Below, piece after piece: positions 26,201 to 34,751 of a stretch of DNA of 64,000 nt (positions within the stretch are counted from its first letter, which is position 1; every line of letters starts with the position of its first letter). The notes beneath the pieces were generated by a model. It ran no database searches. It was not told where the DNA came from and saw only the letters and a program-made list of their open reading frames with translations. Origin of the DNA: Hyphomicrobiales bacterium (GTDB taxonomy: Bacteria > Pseudomonadota > Alphaproteobacteria > Rhizobiales > Phreatobacteraceae); assembly GCA_017304475.1 (NCBI GenBank), contig JAFKKV010000012.1, forward strand, positions 248,001-312,000, read 5' to 3'. The translations under genes were made by a program, and so were the position numbers.

Positions 26201-26830
26201 CTCGCGCCCTATGCCGACACGACCCGGCGCGACTGGACCTGGAACCAGACCAATCCGGTCGGACGGCAGCTGCCGGTCGCATTGCTGCGCGATTTTCAGC
26301 GCGCCGCGGCGATCCGCGAAACCTATATGCGCACGGGAACGGCCGGCTTTTCCTTCGTCGTCCGCAATATGGTGATGCCGCAGGGGGTCGCCTCGGCCAG
26401 GCTCGAGGTCAATGGCGCCATCCTGGCCAAGGACGCGCCGGAGCCGCCGCCGCCACCGCCACCGGCGCCTTCCGGTCTCGAAGTGCTGTTCGGCCAGCGC
26501 CCGCAGCCGCAACCGCCCCAGCCGCAGCGGCCGAGACCGCCGGATGCGCCGACCCCGATGCAATGGCCGGGCCCGGCCGGGATGCAGAAGGCCGCGGTGA
26601 TCATGGTGATGGACCAGGCGACCGGCCGCAGCGTGTCGCTGCAGCGCGAAGGCCCCTGGGCCCTGTTCCGGCTGATCGAAGCCGGCACCGTGCAGCGCAG
26701 CGGCGAAACGCTGATCGCGACCTTCCCGGTCGGCGGCCGCGAGATCGCCTATGCGATCAACGTGGCCGCCCCGGTCAATCCGCTGACATCAACGGTGCTG
26801 CGTGAATTCCGCTGCCCCGGCGCACGGTGA
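23246..26830 (+). CDS. tssM: T6SS membrane subunit TssM (IcmF)
   Basis: A 1194-residue inner-membrane protein, full length for the family. Two transmembrane helices lie at about 5-27 and 45-66, followed by a cytoplasmic NTPase-like domain with a complete Walker A motif GPPGSGKTT at 126-134 and DTAGRYTTQ. A third membrane helix is near 436-458 and the rest is periplasmic. A Pro-rich insert (about 1060-1110) precedes the last beta domain. With TssL it forms the trans-envelope channel. It begins 22 bases after the tssL stop; a second in-frame ATG two codons later is equally possible. Confidence 0.95.
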   Translation: MKMKIWLLLVCYAVGGLALAALVWFVGPLVAVGTMRPLDPLWVRALVVGLIGLVLLAAIVVTVLRRRKAEALLAKSLEGQGLAEAEPTGDGEVLADKMKDALQTLRKASGAKGDYLYDLPWYMIIGPPGSGKTTALINAGLKFPLARGMTPAAVAGVGGTRYCDWWFTEDAVLIDTAGRYTTQDSEQKGDQKSWLSFLELLKENRPKQPINGVIVCISLEDLVTGGAEMTRAHAEAIRARLIELHDHLKVDFPVYAMFTKADLVAGFVEFFGHLNEAGRKVVWGTTFQTDDKTLNKVGEVPDEFDLLIERLNLELVDRLQDEPTPVSKVQVLSFPSQMAASKEAIVNFLGRIFEPTRYHANATLRGFYFTSGTQFGTPIDRLIGALSRSFGAQQLAASGYSGIGKSYFLTDLITKVIVGEAGWVSTNRAVVRRNTALRGFGFAAIALACAGLFGAWWLSYQRNSDLIEQTFQSSSRYRLIGEDVSAETVIGDGDLSRPLRHLHHLRHMPAGFAERDMATPLPETFGLSQRPRLNSAAESTYQAGLERHFRPRLLYRLETELRSRQQDAAYAYQALPVYLMLGGREPLAKDQVRSFLRNDWEQNQFRGAANADGRRALGEHLDALMEFDPPIDTRAVALDEALILETQRTLGRMGVIDRAFELIRASAAQQRGRDWTARAKGGQDAARVFEARVGEDLDAVRVPFLFTYDGFHEAFLGRLADVRAQVERERGLMGEVADQAALQRQFDRLEPALLERYGREFGQAWDTALRSLRIKSLTADRPGYVTLDAAARATSPLIALFESIREETQLTRERPKPAGAAPASSAPPRVAFPAGVVPGAEIEASFRAMHVVVEAQGGRRPIDDLIKNLSDIHQSLMAMSDPAQTAAATQMFRTHLQSLRGNATRLPPPFSTMMQTAANSFDSDATGTTVARINQALVEQVAEPCRLATAGRYPFTRGATTEISLADFERLFATNGIIDRFFAANLAPYADTTRRDWTWNQTNPVGRQLPVALLRDFQRAAAIRETYMRTGTAGFSFVVRNMVMPQGVASARLEVNGAILAKDAPEPPPPPPPAPSGLEVLFGQRPQPQPPQPQRPRPPDAPTPMQWPGPAGMQKAAVIMVMDQATGRSVSLQREGPWALFRLIEAGTVQRSGETLIATFPVGGREIAYAINVAAPVNPLTSTVLREFRCPGAR

Positions 26831-26837
26831 CTGGACC

Positions 26838-27512
26838 ATGTCCTATGGCGTGTTCGGAAAACTGCCGGCCAAGCGCGATTTCGTCGCGATCGACCTGCCG
26901 TCGTCGGTCCTGCGGCCATGGGAGACCTGGCTGCAGGGGGTGATCGCGGAGACCCGGCAGTCGCTCGGTACGGATTGGACGGCGGTTTTCCTCAAGGCGC
27001 CGATCTGGCGCTTCTGGTGCGGCTCCAGCGTGCTCGGTACCTCGCTCATCGGCGCGCTGATGCCGAGCGTCGACGGTGTCGGCCGCTACTTTCCCCTCAC
27101 GGTGCTGGCGCCGGCGCCGGCAGCGCATCGCTTCGCCCCGCCGAGCCGGGATGATCGGGCAGCCGGCTTCGAGGCGCTGGAGGACCTGATGCTGGCGGCG
27201 CTCGAACCGGATTGCGACTTCGAGGCCTTGCTGGCGGATCTGAGGGCGATCGACCCCCCCGCGGCCGAGGCCTGGCACACGCCGCCGGGGCCGGCCGAGA
27301 CGTTTCTCGGCGCCGGTGCGGACGGCAGCTCGCTCGCCGACCGGTTGATCGACGCCCAGCATCAGGCCGAGGCGGCGGCCGTCGAGGCCATGTCCGCCTG
27401 GTGGACGGTGGGCGGCGAGGGCTTCGCGCCCGTTGCGCTGAACGCCCGCGGCCTGCCGTCGGCGGTGACATTCGCAGCCATGCTGACCGGAGTTTTCGAA
27501 CAGGGGACGTGA
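26838..27512 (+). CDS. tagF: T6SS-associated protein TagF
   Basis: A 224-residue protein of the TagF/ImpM family. The N-terminus MSYGVFGKLPAKRDFVAIDLPS matches the family start (GxxGKLPxxGDF) closely, and GALMPSVDGVGRYFPLTVL is the second conserved block. TagF proteins are post-translational repressors of T6SS firing in Pseudomonas and Agrobacterium. In Agrobacterium TagF is fused to PppA; here they are separate neighbouring genes. The ATG at 26838, seven bases after the tssM stop, is preferred over a GTG within tssM. Confidence 0.9.
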   Translation: MSYGVFGKLPAKRDFVAIDLPSSVLRPWETWLQGVIAETRQSLGTDWTAVFLKAPIWRFWCGSSVLGTSLIGALMPSVDGVGRYFPLTVLAPAPAAHRFAPPSRDDRAAGFEALEDLMLAALEPDCDFEALLADLRAIDPPAAEAWHTPPGPAETFLGAGADGSSLADRLIDAQHQAEAAAVEAMSAWWTVGGEGFAPVALNARGLPSAVTFAAMLTGVFEQGT

Positions 27513-27516
27513 CACC

Positions 27517-28335
27517 ATGACGGCGCGTCGATCATTCGAGGAGCCTGCGCTGATCTCCGAAACGGCGGCCGCCAGCCATGTCGGCTGCATGCGCGAGGAG
27601 AACCAGGATGCCTTCATCGCCCGCGCCGATATCGGCCTCTGGGCGGTCGCCGATGGTGTCGGCGGGCTGGCCGACGGCCAATTGGCCAGCGCCACCCTGG
27701 TCGAGGCTCTGGCCACTATCGGCCGGCCGGCAACCGCCGCGGACCTGCTCGCCCAGTTCGAGGAACGCACCTGGCAGGCCAACCGGACGCTGCGCCGCTA
27801 CGCCGCCGAAAAGGAAGTCTCGCTCGGCACCACCGTCGTGGCGCTGCTGGTCTTCGGCGAAGCCTATGCCTGCGTCTGGGCCGGCGACAGCCGGCTCTAC
27901 CTCGTCCGCAACGGCGCGATCAGCAGGGTGTCCGAGGATCATACCGAGGTGGCCGCCCTTCTGAAGCGCGGCGTGGTGACGCCCGAGGAGGCGCAGAACT
28001 GGCCGCGCCGCAACATCATCACCCGGGCCATCGGGGTGGTCGACGAGCCGGAGCTGGATATCGCCCAGGGAAAAGCGGAAGATGGCGACGTCTTCGTCTT
28101 GTGCTCGGATGGATTGAACACCCACCTGGCCGATACCGAGATCCTGGCATTGCTGGCGGGCCGCGCGCCGCGGGCGGCCTGCGACGCGCTCATCGATGCG
28201 ACATTGGCGCGTGGCGCCAGCGACAATGTCAGCGTGATCGTGGTCGGCCTGCATCGCGACGACAGGGCCGGTGCGATGCGCCATCCGCGCGAGCGGACGG
28301 TGCTGATGTCTCGAAGGAATGCCGCCGATGGCTGA
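27517..28335 (+). CDS. pppA: PP2C-type protein phosphatase PppA
   Basis: A 272-residue PPM-family Ser/Thr phosphatase. The metal-binding motifs are NQDAFIA and VADGVGG near the N-terminus, LCSDGLNTHL in the middle and GASDNVSVIVV near the end. It reverses PpkA phosphorylation in the T6SS threonine-phosphorylation pathway. It starts four bases after the tagF stop and overlaps the start of ppkA, which makes the kinase and phosphatase a coupled pair. No membrane segment is present, so it acts in the cytoplasm. Confidence 0.94.
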   Translation: MTARRSFEEPALISETAAASHVGCMREENQDAFIARADIGLWAVADGVGGLADGQLASATLVEALATIGRPATAADLLAQFEERTWQANRTLRRYAAEKEVSLGTTVVALLVFGEAYACVWAGDSRLYLVRNGAISRVSEDHTEVAALLKRGVVTPEEAQNWPRRNIITRAIGVVDEPELDIAQGKAEDGDVFVLCSDGLNTHLADTEILALLAGRAPRAACDALIDATLARGASDNVSVIVVGLHRDDRAGAMRHPRERTVLMSRRNAADG

Positions 28336-30526
28336 ACAGACCGCCGTCATTTTCGGCCGGGTGCCACCGGGAACGCGGCTGAACGACACCTATGAGATCG
28401 ATACGCTGATCGCCGCCGGCGGCATGGGCGAGGTCTATCGCGGCCATCTCATCGAGACCGGCGACCAGGTCGCCATCAAGCTGATCCGGCCGGAGCTGAT
28501 CGGCAACGAAGCGGCGCTGGCGCTGTTTCGCAAGGAGGCCTCGGCGCTGCATCACCTGCATCACGAGGCGATCATCCGCTATTTCGTCTTCGCCATCGAC
28601 CCGGCATTGCGGCGGCCCTATCTCGCCATGGAATTCGTCGACGGCGAGCCCCTGTCGGAGCTGGTCAAGCGCGGCCCCCTGGCCGTCGGGCAGTGCCTCG
28701 TCCTGCTCCGGCGGCTGGCCGCCGGGCTCGCCGCCGCCCATGAGATCGGCATCATCCATCGCGACATGTCCGCCGACAACGTGATCCTGCCGGGCGGCGA
28801 CCTGCGCCGCGCCAAGATCATCGATTTCGGCATTGCCAAGTCGACGCTGTCGGGCGCGACGACGGTGATCGGCGACGGTTTCGCCGGCAAATACAACTAT
28901 GTCTCGCCCGAGCAGCTCGGATTGTTCGGCGGCACGATCACGCCGAAATCCGACATGTACAGCCTCGGGCTGCTGATCGCGGAAGCCCTGCGCGGCCGGC
29001 CGATCGATATGGGCCGCAGCCATGTCGAGACCATCGAGAGCCGCCGCAAGGTGCCCGATCTCGACGGCGTGGACGCCGCGCTCGTCCCGCTCCTGACGGC
29101 GATGCTGCAGCCGCTGCCCGACGACCGGCCCGCCTCCATGGAGGCGATCCGCGACTGGCAGCCGGTGCCGGAGGCTAGCGGCGAGCAGGGTCTGTCGACC
29201 GGGGCGCCGGGCGCCCGCCGCCGCGGCCGGCTGCGCGCCGCGGAAGACGAGTTGCACGCCGCACCGCGCCGCCGCCGCTGGCTGCCCGCCGCCATCGTCG
29301 CCGCCACGCTCACAGCGGTTGGCGCCGCCGGCCTTGCCGTCGTCACCTGGGCGCCGGCGCTGATCCCCGGCCAGGCGCCGGTGGCGCGGGACGACGATCC
29401 CTTTCCGCCGCTGACGGAGGCCAACCGGCCGCGCGAACGGGATGACGGCCAGTCACCCCTGCTGACGCCATCACCGCGCGAGGCAGCGCGTGTCGGGCCG
29501 GCCTCCGCGCCGGCCGCCGACCAGGGCGATCAGGCCGCTCAAGATCCGGCCGCCCAAAATCCAGCTGCCACGGCGCCGGCCGAGCCGGGAGCGGCCGAGC
29601 CAAGTCTCGCCGATGCCCTGGCGGCGCTGCTCCGGCGGCCGCCGGAGGCGGCCGAGGGCCGGCCGGCAGCCCCTGCGCGGGCGGAGCCGGCACGTATCGA
29701 CCCGGTTGTGCCGCCAACGGTCGCGCCCGCGCCGGCACGGCCGTCGCCGCCGGTGCCCGGCCCCGAGGCCGCGACAAGCGGTGACGGGCTGTCCGTCCGG
29801 CCGGCGGAGCCGAGCCTCGCCGCTCTTCCTCCGGTCTCGCCGATACCGGCACGACCCGCACCGGTTCAGCCCGCGCCGATGCCGCCGCCTCCGGCGCGCC
29901 TCCCGGCGCCGGCGACACCGGCCGACTTCGTCCGCGCCTATGATGGCGGCCCCTGCCTGTTCCTGGCGATCCGCTCCGCCGGCGATCGCCGGGCCGATAT
30001 CGAGGCCTTCGGCATCTCGGCCGATGCGGTTCGCAGGTTCGATGCGGATTTCAAGAGGGGGCTCGGTTTCGAGGCCAATATCCAGTTTCGTCCGCTGAGC
30101 GAGGCGCAATGTCCGGCGGTCGACTTCCTGCGTTCGGTCACCGGCGATCGCGACGCGGCGCTGCGTTTCGATCTGCAGGCGTTCAATGTCCGGGCCGGCC
30201 AGTCGATCGAGGGATCGATCCAGGGAGCCGGCCTGAAAAGCGTCAGCGTTCTCGTGGTGACCGATGACGGGGCCGTCCAGCGCGCTTCGGTGCGGTCCCA
30301 GCCGGGCGGACGACCGAGCAGCGTCAGCATCGCGACCGAGCCGGGCGCCGCCCATCAGCGGCGGCCGAAACTGGTCCTGGCGATCGTCGCGCCGCAGCGG
30401 CCGCAGGCGCTGGATTTCCCCGGCCAGGCCTCGGCCGCGACGCTGTTTCCGGCGCTGCAGCGGGAGCTTGCCGGCAATCCGCAGCCGGTCACCGTGCTGC
30501 GGCAATATTTCCGCATCGAGAATTGA
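28328..30526 (+). CDS. ppkA: T6SS Ser/Thr protein kinase PpkA
   Basis: A 732-residue receptor-type kinase. The kinase domain spans about residues 20-280: glycine loop AAGGMGEVYRG, catalytic Lys in VAIKLI (K51), catalytic loop HRDMSADN, metal site DFGIAK and the YVSPEQ segment. A transmembrane helix lies near 318-345, followed by a long Pro/Ala-rich linker and a periplasmic domain from about residue 530 with one Cys. It phosphorylates Fha or TssL to switch the T6SS on. The ATG at 28328 is preferred over 28319 because AAGGAA sits ten bases before it. It overlaps pppA by eight bases and is the last gene of the rightward operon. Confidence 0.93.
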   Translation: MAEQTAVIFGRVPPGTRLNDTYEIDTLIAAGGMGEVYRGHLIETGDQVAIKLIRPELIGNEAALALFRKEASALHHLHHEAIIRYFVFAIDPALRRPYLAMEFVDGEPLSELVKRGPLAVGQCLVLLRRLAAGLAAAHEIGIIHRDMSADNVILPGGDLRRAKIIDFGIAKSTLSGATTVIGDGFAGKYNYVSPEQLGLFGGTITPKSDMYSLGLLIAEALRGRPIDMGRSHVETIESRRKVPDLDGVDAALVPLLTAMLQPLPDDRPASMEAIRDWQPVPEASGEQGLSTGAPGARRRGRLRAAEDELHAAPRRRRWLPAAIVAATLTAVGAAGLAVVTWAPALIPGQAPVARDDDPFPPLTEANRPRERDDGQSPLLTPSPREAARVGPASAPAADQGDQAAQDPAAQNPAATAPAEPGAAEPSLADALAALLRRPPEAAEGRPAAPARAEPARIDPVVPPTVAPAPARPSPPVPGPEAATSGDGLSVRPAEPSLAALPPVSPIPARPAPVQPAPMPPPPARLPAPATPADFVRAYDGGPCLFLAIRSAGDRRADIEAFGISADAVRRFDADFKRGLGFEANIQFRPLSEAQCPAVDFLRSVTGDRDAALRFDLQAFNVRAGQSIEGSIQGAGLKSVSVLVVTDDGAVQRASVRSQPGGRPSSVSIATEPGAAHQRRPKLVLAIVAPQRPQALDFPGQASAATLFPALQRELAGNPQPVTVLRQYFRIEN

Positions 30527-30562
30527 CGGCGCGGAGCGCTGTCGGCCCGGTGCGAAGGCGTT

Positions 30563-31906
30563 TCAGCCGCCCCGGCCGGTGCGGCGGTCATAGGCGCTCG
30601 CGAAGAGGCTCATGAAGGCGCCGCGCAGGCCATCGTCATGGGCGGCGGCCAGTGCCTGCCAGCGCGCGACCTGCAGGTCCCACAGCCTGGCCTTGCGCGA
30701 GGCGAAGATCTGGCCCAGCGCCTTGTCCGGTTCGGCGCCGCGCTCGACGGCGGCCGGATCGAGCTGCTCGATCAAGGCGTCGACCGCGGCCTGCATGGCG
30801 ATGAAGGTGTCGAGCTGGTGGGTCTTCAGGGCGTCGAAGCTTTTCCGCACCGCCGCCTCCGCGCCGAGATAACCCGGACCGCTGCCGGCGAGCATCAGGC
30901 GCAGCGCATCCTCGGCCGTCGGGGCGAAGGGGATCGGGTTGTTGTCGAGCGCCTGGACGGTCGTCTGATTGGCGCTGCGCATCGCCCCCTTGGTCTGGGC
31001 ACGCGCCTGCATCAGCGCCTTGAGCTCGGTGGTCACCGCCAGCATCAGGCGGCCGAGCTCTTCGGCGAGCTCGGCGGGATCGCGGTTCTGCAGCAGGCTG
31101 GCCGGAAGGCCGGCACCCCTGGCGAAATGGGTGAGGAATTCCGTCGGCGGGGCCATGGGCCGGGGCGATGACGCGGCGTCGCGCCGCGGCTCGGGCACCG
31201 AGGCTTCCAGGGTCGGGCCCGGAGCCGGTGGCCCGGGCCGGTCTTCGGCGTCCGGCGCGGCCGCGGCCGGCAGCGACCAGTCGACGGCCTCGTCGGCGCT
31301 CGCCCCGGCATTGCCGTTCATGGCCGCCGCGGGCCGGGACCGCGGCGTGGGCGTCGCTGGCCTTTCCGGCGCGCGGCCGACAGGCCCGGGCAGGTCGACC
31401 GCCCAGTCCATCATGTCGCCGGATACCACCGGCCGCGTCGACCGCCGGGCGCGAATTTCGCCGGCCGCGGCGGGCGCGGCGGCGTCTCCGTCGACGCTCC
31501 AGATGTCGCTCGTGCCGGGGATCGCTTCCGGCTCGGCCGGCATGGGATCGGCGGCGGTTTCGCCGCTGACTTCGACCTGGATGATGTAGCGGCCGATCTC
31601 CAGCCGGTCGCCATTGCGCAGGCGCCGCGGCTCGACCGGCCGGGACGCATTGCCATTGACGAAAGTGCCGTTGCTCGACACGTCGTGCAGCCAATAGCCG
31701 CCGTCGCGGAAGCGGATCTCGCAATGCTTGCCGGAGATGTAGCGGCCCGGATCGGGCAGCACCCAGTCGAGATGCTTGTCGCGCCCGATGTCGATGCCGC
31801 GCTTGCCCGTCAGCGTATAGGCCAGCGGGCCGCCATCGGGCAGGGAGGTCTCGTTCTCGATCGTCAGGCGCAGCGCGATCAACGACGTCTCCGCGGCTTG
31901 GTACAC
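30563..31906 (-). CDS. fha: T6SS FHA-domain protein (Fha/TagH)
   Basis: A 447-residue protein with an N-terminal FHA domain (about residues 25-100: IDIGRDKH, SGKHCEI, SSNGTFVNG) that reads phosphothreonine, a Pro/Ala-rich linker, and the C-terminal helical domain found only in T6SS Fha proteins (LMLAVTTELKALMQAR, NNPIPFAPTAEDAL). It connects PpkA signalling to assembly of the machine. A GTG at 31906 is taken as start because homology begins there and it follows the DUF6931 stop by 28 bases; the longer ATG frame would overlap that gene. It is convergent with ppkA and co-directional with vgrG. Confidence 0.88.
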   Translation of the reverse strand: MYQAAETSLIALRLTIENETSLPDGGPLAYTLTGKRGIDIGRDKHLDWVLPDPGRYISGKHCEIRFRDGGYWLHDVSSNGTFVNGNASRPVEPRRLRNGDRLEIGRYIIQVEVSGETAADPMPAEPEAIPGTSDIWSVDGDAAAPAAAGEIRARRSTRPVVSGDMMDWAVDLPGPVGRAPERPATPTPRSRPAAAMNGNAGASADEAVDWSLPAAAAPDAEDRPGPPAPGPTLEASVPEPRRDAASSPRPMAPPTEFLTHFARGAGLPASLLQNRDPAELAEELGRLMLAVTTELKALMQARAQTKGAMRSANQTTVQALDNNPIPFAPTAEDALRLMLAGSGPGYLGAEAAVRKSFDALKTHQLDTFIAMQAAVDALIEQLDPAAVERGAEPDKALGQIFASRKARLWDLQVARWQALAAAHDDGLRGAFMSLFASAYDRRTGRGG

Positions 31907-31934
31907 GGCCCGGCCCCGCCGGCCCGCACCCGTT

Positions 31935-32489
31935 TCACATCGCCTCCGCGGCGGCGAGCCGGATGCCGCCCTCGATGCAGGAGCGAAGCTTAGCACGACG
32001 TTCCGTGGCGGGAACCCTGGCCAGGGCCATCAGGACGCAGGCGCGCGCCGCCTTGGCGGTCAGGTGCGGCGGGGCCGGCGCGCCGGGATGCTCGCCGACC
32101 GACAGGTTGCCGCCCGACCAGGCCGCCGCCAAGGCGGCCCAGGTGGTCGGCAGCGTCCGGTTGGCGCTGTTGCCGATGCCGAGCGCGCGCGTCCGGTTGT
32201 CCTCGTTGGGGTCGCGGACCCAGGCCTCGGCGGCGGCGAGGGCCTCGTCCTCGACCCCCATGGGATCGCGGGCGAGCGTGCGCGTGCAGCGGCAGGCCCA
32301 CCAGACGGCGTCCCGGCGCGGCAGCATATAGGCGCAGAAACTGACCGCGTCCTCGGGGGTCGGACCGGCGGCGAGCTCCGCCAGGAAGGCCAGCGGGTCG
32401 CGTTCGGAAGCGGCCGCGACCATGTCGTCGGCCAGGCTGGGAAACGCGTCGAAGACGTCGCGGGCTGTCGCAAAACGAAGCTTTCCCAT
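31935..32489 (-). CDS. DUF6931-like protein between vgrG and fha
   Basis: A 184-residue mostly helical cytoplasmic protein starting MGKLRFATARDVFDAFPSLA. It contains a CxYMLPRRDAVWWACRC segment and a late AGNL/GGNLSV stretch; no signal or membrane segment is seen. It resembles the DUF6931 family that turns up in T6SS loci. It starts 13 bases after the vgrG stop and precedes fha, so it is made together with the spike. A role as adaptor or chaperone for VgrG or its cargo is an inference from position only. Confidence 0.7.
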   Translation of the reverse strand: MGKLRFATARDVFDAFPSLADDMVAAASERDPLAFLAELAAGPTPEDAVSFCAYMLPRRDAVWWACRCTRTLARDPMGVEDEALAAAEAWVRDPNEDNRTRALGIGNSANRTLPTTWAALAAAWSGGNLSVGEHPGAPAPPHLTAKAARACVLMALARVPATERRAKLRSCIEGGIRLAAAEAM

Positions 32490-32502
32490 GATGCCGCCTC
32501 GT

Positions 32503-34362
32503 TCAATTGATGGTCACGAGGGCGCCGGCCAGCATCAGCAAGCCGTCGCCCTTGACCGTGGTCATCGGGGCGGTGGCGACCAGCGCCGCGTCGGCCTTGA
32601 CGGTGATCAGCGGCGACTGGATCGAGATCGATGCCGGCGTCATGGTGATCTTGCTGGCGCCGACCACCAGTTCCAGGCACAGGCCCGCGGTGATCTTGAT
32701 GGTCTGGGCGACGTCGACGGTCTGGTTGCCGGTCTCGACCTTCAGCTCGTCGTCGCCCGCCTTCAGCGTCGTGCTGCGCGAGGCCTGGCCCATGGGGACC
32801 GGAAACTCCACGCCGATCTCGCGGGTCTCGGAGTTCTTGATCTTGGCCTCCAGATCCTTCTCCGCGTGCAGGCGGATCTTCTCGCTGGAGGATTTGTCCT
32901 CGAAGACCAGTTCGTTATAGCCGTTGTCGGATTTCGACGAGCGGGACTTGACGCCGGCCATCGTCTTGTTGGCGGGCAGGTCGTAGGGGTGCTTGTTCTC
33001 GCCGTTATAGACGGTGCCGGTGACCAGGGGATAATCCGGGTCGCCCTCGATGAACTCGACCACGACCTCCATGCCGATGCGCGGGATGACCACGCCGCCC
33101 CAGGATTTTCCCGACCAGGTCTGCGCCACGCGCACCCGGCGCGACGGCTTCTTGTCCCGGTCCCAGTGGAACTGGACGAGAATGCGGCCATGCTCGTCGA
33201 CGTCGATCTCCTCGCCCGATTTGCCCACGACCTTGGCGGTCTGCGGGCCGGATATGATCGGGCGGGGCGTGACCCGCGGCGCGCGGAACGGCCGGTTGCC
33301 GGGCTGGAACAGGTAGCGGCCGGCATAGAGCGGTCCATCCGCCTCGGCGCCCGAGACATAGTGCTGGTCGCCGATCTCGTGGCTGCAGGAGATGACCAGA
33401 TATTGCTTGTTCTCGCCGCCCTCGGAATGGTCCTTCAGGGTGGTCAGGCCGCCGGGCGCGAGACAGGCGGCGTCGCCAGCGCATTCGCGCCTGAGGTCCA
33501 GGGCCTGGCGCGCCTCGAGGCGGACCTTGGCGAGCTTCTCGCCCTTGCCGCGGTCCTTGTAGCTGGCATGATAGTCATAGTGCTCCAGGCTCCCCTTGGC
33601 ATAGCTGCCGGGCTGGCTCGATTCCGCCAGCAGCGAGGCATTGGGCTTCAGGTAGTCGAAATCGTTCAGGCTGACCTTGCCGGTCTGGAACCGCCGCACC
33701 GGTTTCCATTCGCTGAGATATTGCTCATCGCGATAGTTCCGGTCGGTGAGGTGGCGGAACGGCACGGTGGCCAGATCCTTGACCGGCTGATGCGACGACC
33801 GGCCGTCGGCCAGGACCATTTCGTGCTTGTCGCTCGAATGGTCGAAGAAATAATAGATGCCGTAATGCTCCATCAGGCGGCTGACAAATGCGAAGTCGGT
33901 TTCCCGATACTGAACGCAATATTCGATTTTTTCGTAATTTTCGTTGGTCTTGAACATGAAATCGGTAAAGCCGGCGTCGCTGAACACCTTTCTGATGATG
34001 TCGGTGACCGACATTTCCTGGAAGAAGCGGCAATTGGCGGTGAAGCCGAGCAGCGAGAACCAGGGCTGCAGCCTGAGCCGGTAATGATGCAGGCCGCTGC
34101 GCTTGCCGAGCCATTCGCCCTCGGTCAGCACGCCGTTGAAATAGCGCTTGGCCTTCTGGGCGGTGTGATAGGTGACGCAGCAATTGCGGCCCAGCGCCTT
34201 GTCGAAATCCAGGCCCGCCTCGGTGCTGAGCGCCTCGATCACATAATCGAACGGCTCGCTGATGGCCTCCTGGGCCTTCAGACTGACGAGGTTGAGGACG
34301 TCGCCGCCAAACGGGCTCGTCAGGCGCGCGGGGCGTTGGTCTTGCGTCGGGGTGACCGGCAT
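32503..34362 (-). CDS. vgrG: T6SS spike protein VgrG
   Basis: A 619-residue VgrG. The gp27-like part begins RLTSPFGGDVLNLVSLKAQEA-type sequence near residue 10 and continues with YHTAQKAKRYFNGVLTEGEW and MEHYGIYYFFDHS. The gp5/OB part has VDEHGRILVQFHWDRD, RVAQTWSGKSWGG and PRIGMEVVVEFIEGDPD. The C-terminal beta-helix ends about 60 residues later with SISIQSPLITVKA, so no extra effector domain is attached. Cargo must therefore ride through PAAR or adaptors. GAGGA precedes the ATG at 34362; the longer upstream frame is not supported. It is first in a leftward operon with the DUF6931-like gene and fha. Confidence 0.95.
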   Translation of the reverse strand: MPVTPTQDQRPARLTSPFGGDVLNLVSLKAQEAISEPFDYVIEALSTEAGLDFDKALGRNCCVTYHTAQKAKRYFNGVLTEGEWLGKRSGLHHYRLRLQPWFSLLGFTANCRFFQEMSVTDIIRKVFSDAGFTDFMFKTNENYEKIEYCVQYRETDFAFVSRLMEHYGIYYFFDHSSDKHEMVLADGRSSHQPVKDLATVPFRHLTDRNYRDEQYLSEWKPVRRFQTGKVSLNDFDYLKPNASLLAESSQPGSYAKGSLEHYDYHASYKDRGKGEKLAKVRLEARQALDLRRECAGDAACLAPGGLTTLKDHSEGGENKQYLVISCSHEIGDQHYVSGAEADGPLYAGRYLFQPGNRPFRAPRVTPRPIISGPQTAKVVGKSGEEIDVDEHGRILVQFHWDRDKKPSRRVRVAQTWSGKSWGGVVIPRIGMEVVVEFIEGDPDYPLVTGTVYNGENKHPYDLPANKTMAGVKSRSSKSDNGYNELVFEDKSSSEKIRLHAEKDLEAKIKNSETREIGVEFPVPMGQASRSTTLKAGDDELKVETGNQTVDVAQTIKITAGLCLELVVGASKITMTPASISIQSPLITVKADAALVATAPMTTVKGDGLLMLAGALVTIN

Positions 34363-34751
34363 GAGTGTCCTCGTTGACGGTTGGATGCGGGGCCCCGTCG
34401 GCGGCAGGCTTGGGCCGCCTCGGAAAGCCGATGATCTGACAGTTCCTGGACGGTCGCGGGAGATGGAATCCGAGCCGCAGCCAAGCAGCCATCGGGCCTG
34501 CTTGATGTGCGTTCCGTCACATCGGCGACCGGTGGGGCGTGGCAGTCTTGCCGGTGTTCGCAGCCATTCGTGACGGTGCGGCGCAGGCGCAAAATCGTGC
34601 CGGCCGGACAACCTGCATCGAATGGCTGTCTCGCAGAGGACCGCCCGTCATGGTTGCTCATTTGCAAAGATTCCACGCCGCCCTCTCGATTGACGCTCCC
34701 AGCAGTCTGAGTCATTCTCGCGCAGTATTCAATCGCTTCGGAGAACGTGCC
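34363..34751. other. Intergenic region between vgrG and the OmpA-like gene
   Basis: This 389-base divergent region separates the leftward vgrG operon from the rightward structural operon. Its right end holds a likely promoter (34690-34718). Open frames that cross it have no family resemblance and no ribosome-binding site, so I treat it as non-coding. No hairpin of note is visible. Confidence 0.45.
34690..34718 (+). promoter_or_regulatory. Possible promoter of the ompA-tssABC operon
   Basis: TTGACG (34690-34695) and CATTCT (34713-34718) are separated by 17 bases, placing the transcription start about 25 bases before the ATG at 34752. The -35 box is good and the -10 box weak. Confidence 0.4.
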
